Shown here: piece by piece, positions 7,488-16,669 of the stretch | How positions within the stretch are numbered: position 1 is the first letter of the stretch | How the letters are laid out: each line of letters begins with the position of its first letter | From: CAZGSG01 sp964528095 | GTDB lineage: Bacteria; Bacteroidota; Bacteroidia; Chitinophagales; Chitinophagaceae | Assembly (NCBI GenBank): GCA_964528095.1 | Contig: CAZGSG010000066.1 | Span: 1-23,655, forward strand | Direction of reading: 5' to 3' | DNA length: 23,655 bases | Notes under the pieces: model-generated | What the model was told of the DNA's origin: nothing | What the model saw: only the letters and a program-made list of their open reading frames with translations | Database searches by the model: none | Position numbers and translations under genes: made by a program

Positions 7488-8741
7488 TCAATCAATTCTT
7501 TCTTTCACTCTTGCCACGATAATTGATTCTGGTTTAATAACTTTGAAATCGATCAACTCATCTATTTCTAACAAAACGCCTGTTTTACCTTCCTTAAGTA
7601 ATTCCTCATCGTTTATATCCGCATTTGGATTACTTGTAAGCAAAATTTCTTTCACATTAGAATCAGTAATCTCTGTTACATCCAGTTGTAATTTTTGATC
7701 TATCCAAGATTCGTTCAGTTTCCTTTGTAATTTCATTGACCCCGGAAGTTGCATAGCCACTATACCATCGCCCATAGATTTATTGTGCAATGGTATAATG
7801 TGAAGTTTTTCTCTGTAGACTCCCAAAATTCGGAATGGAAGGTTAATGCTTGAATCAAGGGAATAGTCTGAAAAATTTCCGCTTTCACGCAAAGGACGCG
7901 AAACTAGGAACGAAGAAGCTAGCGAAATAAAGGCCACATTGATTTCAGGTTTAGTCGAAATGATTCTATCAAATCCTTCCATGTACATTTCGCAATCAAT
8001 TACCTGCTTTTCTTTATTTTCTTTAACCCGCTCAAGAAATAGCTTCGAAACATAATTGCTTACCATGTGTCCCCATTCAATATTGTAGATTTTTTGATAG
8101 CTTTTCTCAACAAACATTATTTTGGCCCGCTCGAACCTGATTTTATGCATGCCAACCCACTGTAGCTTTTCGTCGGGGTTGTTTTCAATTGCGTCAAAAT
8201 ATTCAAAGACTTTAGCAACAGTGCGACTTTGCTCCCATTGTTGACGAATCATAGCTTTGAATTCTTCGACCTTAGCTTTGGAAATTGGCTCTTCAAGCAA
8301 CTGATTAGATTGAAGGCGTTTAATTTGTGCTTCTAAATTCGTGATGAATAACTGGAAAGCTTCAATATTTTCTGGGGTGCTTACAGAATCCAATTCAGCA
8401 ACTGAAGTTTTATGTTTTAGTTTTTCCAGCGCCTCTTTAAGTATAGGGACTGTATAATAAAGCTCTAGAGCAAGTTTGTCTGTAACATTTTGACTAAGAA
8501 CCCCTGTTCTAGCAGAAATATAAAAAAAAGCTATCGCACGATATGAAAGTTCGTTATCGATTATATATCCTCTACCTTCTTCCTTCATTGTGGTAGTGGT
8601 TATCCAATTGTCTAAGATTTTATCTCTTTGTATTAGTGACTTTAACAAGACTTCGAGAGATAGTGAATTTATATCGTATAAACTCATATCTAATTTTGTC
8701 AGCAAAGTTTCATACTTTTTGATACCACTATTCATGTTCAA
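7488..8741 (-). CDS. Unknown soluble protein, partner of membrane protein
   Basis: I do not recognise this 417-residue protein. It is predicted soluble, mostly helical in the first half with a heptad-like stretch near 125-170 (FITNLEAQIKRLQ, KVEEFKAMIRQQWEQ), and more beta-like in the last third (INLPFRILGVYREKLHIIPLHN, VLLEIDELIDFKVI). No Walker, nuclease, TIR or nucleotidyltransferase motif is visible. Its start overlaps the end of the upstream membrane-protein gene by 14 bp on the same strand, so the two are almost surely co-translated and probably act together. It is convergent with the STAND gene. Confidence 0.7.
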   Translation of the reverse strand: MNMNSGIKKYETLLTKLDMSLYDINSLSLEVLLKSLIQRDKILDNWITTTTMKEEGRGYIIDNELSYRAIAFFYISARTGVLSQNVTDKLALELYYTVPILKEALEKLKHKTSVAELDSVSTPENIEAFQLFITNLEAQIKRLQSNQLLEEPISKAKVEEFKAMIRQQWEQSRTVAKVFEYFDAIENNPDEKLQWVGMHKIRFERAKIMFVEKSYQKIYNIEWGHMVSNYVSKLFLERVKENKEKQVIDCEMYMEGFDRIISTKPEINVAFISLASSFLVSRPLRESGNFSDYSLDSSINLPFRILGVYREKLHIIPLHNKSMGDGIVAMQLPGSMKLQRKLNESWIDQKLQLDVTEITDSNVKEILLTSNPNADINDEELLKEGKTGVLLEIDELIDFKVIKPESIIVARVKERID

Positions 8742-10005
8742 ATATTTTATACATTATCCATCCGTAGGCTGTCATTCTTATTGAATAGACATATCCCATC
8801 AACCGCTTGATTTCGTTTTGAACTTGGGCGTCATTAGTGGTGAAGGCATGTGGCTCACCGAGTCGCTTATTTTCTAATTCAAGATGCTCTGTCTCTAACA
8901 ATTGCAAGATGAGACGGAGTTGAGTTAGCATAACATCAAGACTGTCTATATCATTCTCATCAATTGTGGCTTTTATTAAATCCGGAAAGATCGACAAGCT
9001 GGTTACAATCTTGTCATAATGAAAATCAAAATTGGATCTTTCATTTAACATTTGATATATTCTCATCCAGGCAAATTCTTTCAATCGAATTGGGAAAATC
9101 TGTATGGCTATGTGTTTTATATCTTCATCTTTAGATTTTCTGAATTGATTGTACAGATTTAATGGAATAGTAGATAAATACCTCACTTTGTCAGAGAATC
9201 CAAGGCTCAGGCATTCTGCATAGAAATTCCACCAAGTTGTAATTAATTCTTGGAAAATGTCCGTCTCCGGAAGTTTATAACTTTGAATAAACCAATTCTT
9301 CATGCTAGTTGGTATATTCTCAAGCAGATTAGATGTATGGTTGGTCCTTAGCACCTTGATGTAGAAATCAAAGACCTTGTTTAACTGAATCACTTTATTC
9401 TGTCCAATCAGCATAATAGTTTCTGACCTTAATTCTTCTCCATAGTTCTGAATGCTTTGCCTGAATTTGTCAGTTGTTCCTCCTTTCTTTTCTATATTAA
9501 CCATCCTAAGCAATCGCTGGAGATACAACTCTGATATATATGAAAAATTCGTGAGCCTTATTATTTTAAAGGAAACAAATAAAAGAAATGGTACCAATAC
9601 CCAAAACAGATAGCCTTCAATGATAATTAACCTGATATAAATGTTGTCACTAAATGGTCTCCCGGAATATTGAAAACTGTATAAAATTGCGCATAGGAGA
9701 ATGTTGAACATCCCATAACAGAAGACCGGTTGGAAATAGCTTTCTTCGATTAGTATTTTGATGATAGAAAGTTGCTTGTAAGCTAATTGAATAATTGCAA
9801 GTAGAATCGCGAAGATCGCAAACCCGATGCCCAATAATCCGATATAATTTGATTGGATTTCTTTTAGTTGATCTATTGCTGATATGCGGGTTACGCTGTA
9901 CCAGGGAAAAGAATTGCCTACGACAATGCCTATCAGAACCAGTAAGGTGATAGTACCAATTGCATAGAGCAACGAATGTTTTCCCTTTATGTTAGAAAGT
10001 AACAT
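8728..10005 (-). CDS. Four-helix membrane protein with cytosolic helical domain, unknown family
   Basis: The 425-residue protein has four hydrophobic segments in its first 150 residues (about 12-30, 54-76, 93-112 and 124-149), then ~275 residues of soluble helical sequence with no catalytic motif I can name. The layout, a compact transmembrane bundle plus an intracellular domain, is common among membrane-acting effectors of abortive-infection systems, but it is also common in other membrane proteins, so function is open. It is the first gene of a two-gene unit (14-bp overlap with the soluble partner), divergent from the Roco gene across a 326-bp gap. Start ATG at 10005 gives MLLSNIKGKHS, positive before the first helix, which favours a cytoplasmic N-terminus. 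Confidence 0.75.
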   Translation of the reverse strand: MLLSNIKGKHSLLYAIGTITLLVLIGIVVGNSFPWYSVTRISAIDQLKEIQSNYIGLLGIGFAIFAILLAIIQLAYKQLSIIKILIEESYFQPVFCYGMFNILLCAILYSFQYSGRPFSDNIYIRLIIIEGYLFWVLVPFLLFVSFKIIRLTNFSYISELYLQRLLRMVNIEKKGGTTDKFRQSIQNYGEELRSETIMLIGQNKVIQLNKVFDFYIKVLRTNHTSNLLENIPTSMKNWFIQSYKLPETDIFQELITTWWNFYAECLSLGFSDKVRYLSTIPLNLYNQFRKSKDEDIKHIAIQIFPIRLKEFAWMRIYQMLNERSNFDFHYDKIVTSLSIFPDLIKATIDENDIDSLDVMLTQLRLILQLLETEHLELENKRLGEPHAFTTNDAQVQNEIKRLMGYVYSIRMTAYGWIMYKIFEHE

Positions 10006-10331
10006 GCGAATTCAATCTAAACACAAATTTATTGAAATTGTCAGGTTAAGCGATGCTTTTATCTTTATCAATATCAGAGAGTTATATGGTACTAGCGCGT
10101 TATCGGAGTTTTTCGCCAAATCCCCACTTAATATGATCAATCGACTAGTATAACATTACCGTTTCCTCTCTGTCGTCAAACGTGTCTCCCTGTATCATTT
10201 TTTCTACGTCCAATAATATACTCTTTTGCTTGTGTGGCTTGGGTTAGTTAGCTTTAAAATCCTAATTCCCTCCTTAAGAAGATCAAAACCTGTGGAGTTC
10301 TGACATTCTTTTACACCATGAACCTGACATT
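10006..10331. other. Divergent intergenic region between two island modules
   Basis: AT-rich, 326 bp, with no convincing open frame. It must carry the promoters for the two-gene unit (minus) and the Roco gene (plus). Apart from one possible -7 box at 10024-10031, I see no clear operator, repeat or RNA. Confidence 0.5.
10024..10031 (-). promoter_or_regulatory. Possible Bacteroidetes -7 box for the two-gene unit
   Basis: On the minus strand this reads TAAATTTG, an exact match to the Bacteroidetes -7 consensus TAnnTTTG, 18 bp before the start of the membrane-protein gene. No clear -33 TTTG was found at the expected distance. Confidence 0.3.
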
Positions 10332-13300
10332 ATGATAAGAAGGATTTTTATATTCAAAAACTCGAAAGAAGTAATTAATAATGACGTTGTATTACCAGGT
10401 CAACCTTACATTCTGAAAGGTTATTCATATCATTTTTGGATTCGCCCAAAAACAAAATTCTGGCGCTTTGGTATTCGTTTATCCAAAACAGAAAACATCA
10501 AGTTTTTTCATCCCGAGCACCGATATAAAAGCCCGGAATTTCAGGAAAATTATATCGACATACATCTTGGGGTTGGTGACTGGAACAATGCAGAGTGGTT
10601 TTATCCAAATAAACTCCAGTTAGCCCAATATAATATCCCATCTGAAGAGCATATTCTCAGCCAATTACAAAATTATCAGGAAAAGGGGGAAGTAGAATGG
10701 AGAATCCAATGGAATTCAGAAACAAAAGATCTTGATATTTCTTATGCCTCTTTACCAAACATCTCGGTGACCAAACAGGTAGTGATTGGTGAAGAGTACA
10801 AATATTTCGCAGTCTTTGCATGGGCCGATGCAATTGATTTCGAAATTGATTGCCAACTGGAAACAATGTCCCTTCGGGAGTACATTGATAATGATCCTGA
10901 AATTTCTGCGGTCAAAGTAGGCAATATAATATTTCGTGAGGGAGATATGTTTGATGGGGATGCATTACAGAATACAAATTTAATTTTGCTTCCTGCTTCT
11001 TCAGATGGATCAGCCAGCTCAAATATACTTAATCGTGCTTCTGAACTCGGGATTCCATACCCGGAAAAAAATAAATCTGGTACAATTAGTACTTATGATG
11101 TTCCTCATCAGAAAAATCTATTAGCTGGATACGCATATTCAGTAGACAAGACAAAATCGAATCTTAAAATAATCAGTGAAATAGCGGGTTCATTGGTAGC
11201 TTCAAATCCGACCGATAAGTTTGGCAAGCGTGTAACAAGAGCCATCAACATTCCGCTTTTGGGGACCGGTGCAGGGGGGTTGAAATATTCCGACGTAGCA
11301 GTAATTTATGATCAGGAATTTAATAAGTTGCCCAATTCACCTGAAGTAGTTGTTAGTATCCCAGATGCAAAGAGATTTAAAGAAATTCAACAATTATTTC
11401 TAGGCCGGTCTGTTCCAATAAAACAGAATCAATCTAAAAATAAATCGGAAGAAATATCACGCCTGGAAAAAAAATTGAATTTTGAAATAAACCCCTCGGC
11501 CTATAAATTAAATAAGAACGGAGCGATCTATTATCTAAATCTGAACAACTATAAATTTAATGCAGTTCACTTATTGGGTTTCCCGGAGATAGAGACTTTA
11601 AGCCTGAATAATACAGGAGTTCAAAATATCTCGGAGCTTGCCGGCCTCAAAAAACTACATACCTTATATCTTTCAAGTACTCACTTAAAAGATTACCAGT
11701 TTATCAATAATCTTAAAAAGTTGCATACGCTTGATTTAAGTTTAAATAATCTCGATCGAATAGATTTTTTAGAAGGACTCAAAAACTTAAAAGCGCTTTA
11801 CCTGAAAGGAAATTTTGTCCGTCGAATAAGTCCATTAGTGAATTTAAGAAAATTGGAAATATTGGACCTTAGTGACAATGATATTGAAAATATTAGTTTC
11901 CTATCTGGCCTTACAAGTCTCAAAAACCTTAACCTGGCGAGAAATAAGGTTTCAACAATTATTGTTTTGGCAGAATTCCATAATCTCAAGATTCTAGATA
12001 TTAGTTTTAATAGAGTAGAAAATATAAATTTCATAATTGATCTGCCAGAATTGGAATACTTGAAAGCAGATAAGAATCCATTTCTTGAGCATCTGCAACT
12101 AATACTTTCTGAAAATGACAACCATCTTCCGCCTATCAGGAATTTGCTCTCAAGGCAATCAGAGGAAGGAAAGATAGAATTGATTCTGCCTGCTAAAGTA
12201 TTATTATTAGGCAATCACGCAAGTGGGAAAAGTTCTCTATTAGGGTTCATCAACTTCAAGAATCTGCGAAGGTCAACAGATAGTACGCACATCATTAAAA
12301 TTGAAAAATATCCAAGGAATAGCCCGGACATGCCACAAGCGATATTCTTTGATTTTGGAGGCCAGGATTATTATCATGGACTTTACAAGGCCTTTCTCAG
12401 TAGCGGATCAATTTATTTAATTCTTTGGAACAAGGAATATAATAACAATAATCAACGTATTGATAGGAATGGCGTTTTAACGCAGAACTTTTCCCTGCAA
12501 TATTGGCTTTCTCAAAAAAGATATTTGGAAACTGAGAAGTATGATGGGGCAAACGACCCGGTTCTCCTTATTCAATCTCATGCTGATGTTGACAAGCGGG
12601 AATCATTTCATGATCCTCTAATTAAACATGATATTGAAAATGAGTTTTACATATCATTACAGAAAACTTCACGGGAGGCTGAGGGAGACGCTCATCATCT
12701 GTTGAATGATCAGGCACTGAAATATTTGAATGCCTCTATACTAGAATTAATTCGCCAGAAACAAATACGTCGTAATGAACCAATATGGTTCGTGAATTTC
12801 ATGCTTTATATCGTAAATCAAAGCCCAGAGAATGGTCATGTCGCAAAAAATGTGAGTACGGAGGTTATGTCCCACTACGAGCGTGAAGAAGAGAACAATT
12901 TACCATTCTTGCAGGACGATCTTGATCAGCTTCATAAACAAGGACTAATCCTTTATTATAAAAACGAGTTGCCTAACATTGTTTGGTTAAATCCTGCCGC
13001 AGTAGCCAATTATGTTCACGATTCAGTCCTTAATAAGAACGTCATCAAAGAGCATAAGGGAAGGGTTCCATACGCCAACTTCGGTTCACCAGATCAGGAA
13101 ATCATGAAACTGCTTCATTTGCAAAAAGTCATTTTCCTGCATGAATTTGGCGAAAATGGGCCGGAATACATAATTCCCAATTTTCTGCCGCTAACCACAG
13201 ATGACAATTCTGCATTTGACCTTTTTACATTCGGACTAGGCCAGCCAATTTTCACTTTGAGGTTTTTAAATTTTTTGCCATTTGGATTAGTTAATCAGAT

Positions 13301-14366
13301 TATTTGTTTTTTCGGTACACAACAGGATAAAAAGAAATTTTGGCGCGATCAGTTACTATTTACTTTAAAAGGAAAGACTAAAGTGTTGATTCGAGTAGAC
13401 TTTCAAAAACTAGAAATAAAAGTTTATTCTACCTATCTAAAGCAACTCGATGAGCTGGCTAAAACCCATATTAAAAAATATATCTTTTATGGCATATTGG
13501 GTCTCTATTGGGATCAGGATTTACTGGATTTTACAGATTTTGTAGCTTATGTTAATAATGAAATTAAGAAAGAAGAGATAAATGAAAGTCATAGACTTTT
13601 TGAGAAGATAAGGCAATACGATAATTTGTTTCAAAGCTCTGCCTGTCGTCCGATCGATATGTATATTTCCCTGGACGAGAAATATTTTATCAATTATCCT
13701 GATTTATGTAAAGAAGAAAATACTGTTGAGATTAACGCAATTCAATTTGATGAAAACGGAAATCTATCGGGGATTAATAAAACAATACCCATATTCCCTT
13801 TCCAGCTGTTCACTAATCGTGTATTAAAAAAAAGAAAAAAAGTAGCTATATCCTACTCGAAAAAAGACCTCGTTCTTGTCAATAAATTCATGGACTATTT
13901 AATACCTCTTTTTGATGATGAACTTATTGAGGAACCTTGGTTTTGTACCAAATTAATTGCAGGGAAAGCATGGAATGATGAAATACAAAAGAAGTTTGAA
14001 GAAGCGGATATTATTTTCTTTATGATTAGTGAAAATCTAATGAACACGAGGTATGTAAAGGAGAATGAGATTAAGAATGCTATTGACAAATGGAATTTAG
14101 ATAAATCAATTAAAATTGTTCCCATTTTGCTAGTTCACTATCACTTTGCAAGGAAAGGGCCTTATGACCTATCAAAATTCACTGCCCTGCCTTACACTTT
14201 GAAGCCAGTTACTGATTTTCCAGATCAGCATGTAGCCTGGCATCTAATTTCGGAATCGATAAGAATCATGATTGAAAACGATTGGGACCCCGGAGCCAAT
14301 GATGGTTCCCTAACAGGTGAGCAAAGGGAGCTATACGAAAGAATAGTTGAGAAGCGATTAACGTAA
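10332..14366 (+). CDS. Roco-family protein: macro-like, LRR, Roc GTPase, COR and TIR domains
   Basis: The 1344 residues divide cleanly. Residues 1-185 are an unrecognised beta-rich, aromatic region. Residues ~195-355 look like a macro domain (NLILLPASSDG 216-226; IPLLGTGAGGL 307-317), which binds ADP-ribose-type ligands. About eight leucine-rich repeats follow (~400-590). The Roc GTPase (~620-810) has P-loop GNHASGKS (627-634), G3 motif DFGGQ (674-678) and a G4-like SHAD (749-752). COR runs from ~815 to ~1110. A TIR domain (~1168-1310) has KKVAISYSKKD, and ISENLMNTRYVKENEI places the putative catalytic glutamate at E1246. Known TIR effectors degrade or convert NAD+; known Roc-COR modules are GTP-controlled dimers, as in LRRK2. 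I infer an immune sensor-effector: LRR and N-terminus sense, Roc-COR switches, TIR acts. Start ATG; no SD. KAP ATPase gene follows on the same strand. Confidence 0.9.
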   Translation: MIRRIFIFKNSKEVINNDVVLPGQPYILKGYSYHFWIRPKTKFWRFGIRLSKTENIKFFHPEHRYKSPEFQENYIDIHLGVGDWNNAEWFYPNKLQLAQYNIPSEEHILSQLQNYQEKGEVEWRIQWNSETKDLDISYASLPNISVTKQVVIGEEYKYFAVFAWADAIDFEIDCQLETMSLREYIDNDPEISAVKVGNIIFREGDMFDGDALQNTNLILLPASSDGSASSNILNRASELGIPYPEKNKSGTISTYDVPHQKNLLAGYAYSVDKTKSNLKIISEIAGSLVASNPTDKFGKRVTRAINIPLLGTGAGGLKYSDVAVIYDQEFNKLPNSPEVVVSIPDAKRFKEIQQLFLGRSVPIKQNQSKNKSEEISRLEKKLNFEINPSAYKLNKNGAIYYLNLNNYKFNAVHLLGFPEIETLSLNNTGVQNISELAGLKKLHTLYLSSTHLKDYQFINNLKKLHTLDLSLNNLDRIDFLEGLKNLKALYLKGNFVRRISPLVNLRKLEILDLSDNDIENISFLSGLTSLKNLNLARNKVSTIIVLAEFHNLKILDISFNRVENINFIIDLPELEYLKADKNPFLEHLQLILSENDNHLPPIRNLLSRQSEEGKIELILPAKVLLLGNHASGKSSLLGFINFKNLRRSTDSTHIIKIEKYPRNSPDMPQAIFFDFGGQDYYHGLYKAFLSSGSIYLILWNKEYNNNNQRIDRNGVLTQNFSLQYWLSQKRYLETEKYDGANDPVLLIQSHADVDKRESFHDPLIKHDIENEFYISLQKTSREAEGDAHHLLNDQALKYLNASILELIRQKQIRRNEPIWFVNFMLYIVNQSPENGHVAKNVSTEVMSHYEREEENNLPFLQDDLDQLHKQGLILYYKNELPNIVWLNPAAVANYVHDSVLNKNVIKEHKGRVPYANFGSPDQEIMKLLHLQKVIFLHEFGENGPEYIIPNFLPLTTDDNSAFDLFTFGLGQPIFTLRFLNFLPFGLVNQIICFFGTQQDKKKFWRDQLLFTLKGKTKVLIRVDFQKLEIKVYSTYLKQLDELAKTHIKKYIFYGILGLYWDQDLLDFTDFVAYVNNEIKKEEINESHRLFEKIRQYDNLFQSSACRPIDMYISLDEKYFINYPDLCKEENTVEINAIQFDENGNLSGINKTIPIFPFQLFTNRVLKKRKKVAISYSKKDLVLVNKFMDYLIPLFDDELIEEPWFCTKLIAGKAWNDEIQKKFEEADIIFFMISENLMNTRYVKENEIKNAIDKWNLDKSIKIVPILLVHYHFARKGPYDLSKFTALPYTLKPVTDFPDQHVAWHLISESIRIMIENDWDPGANDGSLTGEQRELYERIVEKRLT

Positions 14367-14442
14367 ACATTTCTTAATTTTTCCGGCTAGCTATTGATGT
14401 TCATTCCACCCATCAGTTTTTTTTCTGCTATAAGTGAATTAT

Positions 14443-16503
14443 ATGAAAATAAAATCAGATCATATCCCTGAATTGCCCAGCGACAGTCTCGGAAGAATAA
14501 ATATTGCCAGTGAAATAGTGAAGGGCCTGATTGCCTACAGCAAAAAGAATCAGGACGGTCTAGCCTTATCCGTTACCGGCGCTTGGGGAAGTGGAAAATC
14601 CACCTTACTAAGTTTCATTAAATCCCAGCTCGAGGAAAAAGAACCTGATAAATTCAAGATCATTTCATTCAATCCGTGGCTCTTTTACAAAAATGAGGGA
14701 ATAAAAGAAGCTTTTCTCATTCACCTGGCTCTTTCTCTAAAGGATCTCGATACGAAAACAACGAAGATTTCTGAAAAGGTCAATAATTTCTTGAAAGCAT
14801 TTAAATGGGTTAAATATGTCAGCGCAACTGCCGGCAATATCCAGGAAGGATTGGAAAGCCTATCGGGCCATTTGAGCGAGTATGAGAACATTCATGACAT
14901 CAAAGAAGATATTGAGAAGATACTTAGAAAAAGCAAAAGGAAAATCTTAGTGTTCATTGACGACATTGACCGCCTATCACCCGATCAGGTGGGAGAATTA
15001 TTTCAGACGATTACCTTGGTTACGAATTTTAGTAATATCATTTATATTGTTGCTTTTGATCGCGAAGTAGTGATCGACGCTATTGACAGGAATTTTAGCG
15101 GCAAGGGACAGCAGTATCTGGAAAAGGTGATCCAGATAGATTATGAGATTCCCTCTGTGCCGGATGCAAAACTTCAGGAATTATTTTTTTCCAGCATTCA
15201 GGAAACAGGAAGTGAAAACAATATCAAATTCGATGATGCGACTCTTAAGTCGCTATGGAATTATCAGGGTCTCCGTGATTACTTCAAAAGCATCAGGGAC
15301 TTCAAAAGGTTTTTTAATGCATTATCGTTTCGCCTTCCCTCCATTGCAGATGATATCAATCTGACGGATTTCATTGCCATCGAAGCCATCCGGATTTTTG
15401 ATTATCCTTCCTATAATAAATTCTATAGTTATTATAAAACAAATGCGAGGAAGCGCGAACTGCCGGAGGCCGGACTCAACGAGGAACAGTTTGAGAAGCT
15501 TAAACCTACTGCTGCGGAAATCATCCACGCTCTTTCTCCTAAAACACCTTATTTCCATTATAGAAAAGACACGAATCTGAAAAGATTACTTGACCCCGCT
15601 TATTTTGACCGGTATTTTACGTTGATGCGCAGCGATAGCGACATCAGTGAGAAGGAACTACAGGAAATAATCACTCGAACCGGGACCGTTCGCAAGTCAA
15701 TTCTGCAGGAAGCATTAAGGTATAACAGGATAGAAAATATGATAGTTCGATTTGGCGATCGGTCACTTCATAAGGTTTACCGCAACTATGACTATACCCT
15801 CATCCGCGACTTGATTGAGTTTTTCAATCAGAACGGTAACCTTTTCCAGGAGTACAGCGACCGGGTCTCGGATATGTTGATAAACCTTATGAGTGGAAAT
15901 AAAAAGAAAAAAGAGTTCATCCAGTCATTCTTCCAATCATTTGGTCAGACTATTAATCCCCCGAGCATAGTGCATATCTACTTCTTCCATTACATACGAA
16001 TGTTCATGAAGGATGGCAGAGGATTCAGGAATGATTATCACATATTCGACGATTATTATAAAAAAAACTATCTGTATATTGAAAAGATATATCTGCCCCG
16101 TTTCAGGTCCGCCGCAAACTTCATGTGGGAATCAAGACAAACTCAACTTTGTCCGTTCGTCAAGTATTTGTACCAGATAAATTATTCCCAAATCTTCCCT
16201 GACTATTATCAGGGAATTTTGGACTCTTTTTCCAACGATAAAGATTATTTGTTGTATCTGGCAGAGCAATTCGTTAGGATTGATGAAGACGATTTCACGC
16301 TACAGCATTACTATTGGATCTTTAGAAGCGATCTTTTCCCCGATGATTCCTTTATAAAATTCTATAATCAAATAAAAGATATAGAACCGGAATTCTTGAG
16401 TGATCGACAAAAGGCAATCAGAAAGCATTTAATTGCACTGGATGTGTCGGACTATCCTAATATTAAATACCCACCGGAACCCAAAATGGTTATGGTCGGC
16501 TGA
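14443..16503 (+). CDS. KAP-family P-loop NTPase
   Basis: A 686-residue protein when the ATG at 14443 is used; a GTG nine bases earlier is possible but less likely. The Walker A motif GAWGSGKST (46-54), the following strand IISFNPWLF and Walker B KILVFIDDIDRLSPDQ (~167-182) with the arginine just after are hallmarks of the KAP family, as is the IIYIVAFDREVVIDAI stretch. Many KAP proteins carry a membrane insert between Walker A and B; none is clear here, so this one may be soluble. The C-terminal 350 residues are helical, rich in Tyr and Phe, and unrecognised. It starts 76 bp after the Roco gene on the same strand, so the two may be co-transcribed. KAP NTPases occur in several phage-defence contexts; its exact job is unknown. 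Confidence 0.85.
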   Translation: MKIKSDHIPELPSDSLGRINIASEIVKGLIAYSKKNQDGLALSVTGAWGSGKSTLLSFIKSQLEEKEPDKFKIISFNPWLFYKNEGIKEAFLIHLALSLKDLDTKTTKISEKVNNFLKAFKWVKYVSATAGNIQEGLESLSGHLSEYENIHDIKEDIEKILRKSKRKILVFIDDIDRLSPDQVGELFQTITLVTNFSNIIYIVAFDREVVIDAIDRNFSGKGQQYLEKVIQIDYEIPSVPDAKLQELFFSSIQETGSENNIKFDDATLKSLWNYQGLRDYFKSIRDFKRFFNALSFRLPSIADDINLTDFIAIEAIRIFDYPSYNKFYSYYKTNARKRELPEAGLNEEQFEKLKPTAAEIIHALSPKTPYFHYRKDTNLKRLLDPAYFDRYFTLMRSDSDISEKELQEIITRTGTVRKSILQEALRYNRIENMIVRFGDRSLHKVYRNYDYTLIRDLIEFFNQNGNLFQEYSDRVSDMLINLMSGNKKKKEFIQSFFQSFGQTINPPSIVHIYFFHYIRMFMKDGRGFRNDYHIFDDYYKKNYLYIEKIYLPRFRSAANFMWESRQTQLCPFVKYLYQINYSQIFPDYYQGILDSFSNDKDYLLYLAEQFVRIDEDDFTLQHYYWIFRSDLFPDDSFIKFYNQIKDIEPEFLSDRQKAIRKHLIALDVSDYPNIKYPPEPKMVMVG

Positions 16504-16669
16504 TTAAAAACGCCTTCTGCGGCACCTTTTTGTTCGTCTTTTGTGAAAGAAATAGCCTATTCCAATGGTCAACTTTCGGTGGAACTGACATCTTGATCTG
16601 AAACAAGATAACTCCAGTAATTTATAGTTGAAATATTCCGTAAATATTCTCTTGAATCAAATATACACT

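Noticed and set aside
14434..14442. GTG start of the KAP gene
   Set aside because: The ATG nine bases later is the ordinary choice and no ribosome-binding sequence favours the GTG.
16504..16669. Terminator after the KAP gene
   Set aside because: GCC and GGC around a short loop near 16510-16530 precede a T-run, but a three-pair stem is too weak to call.
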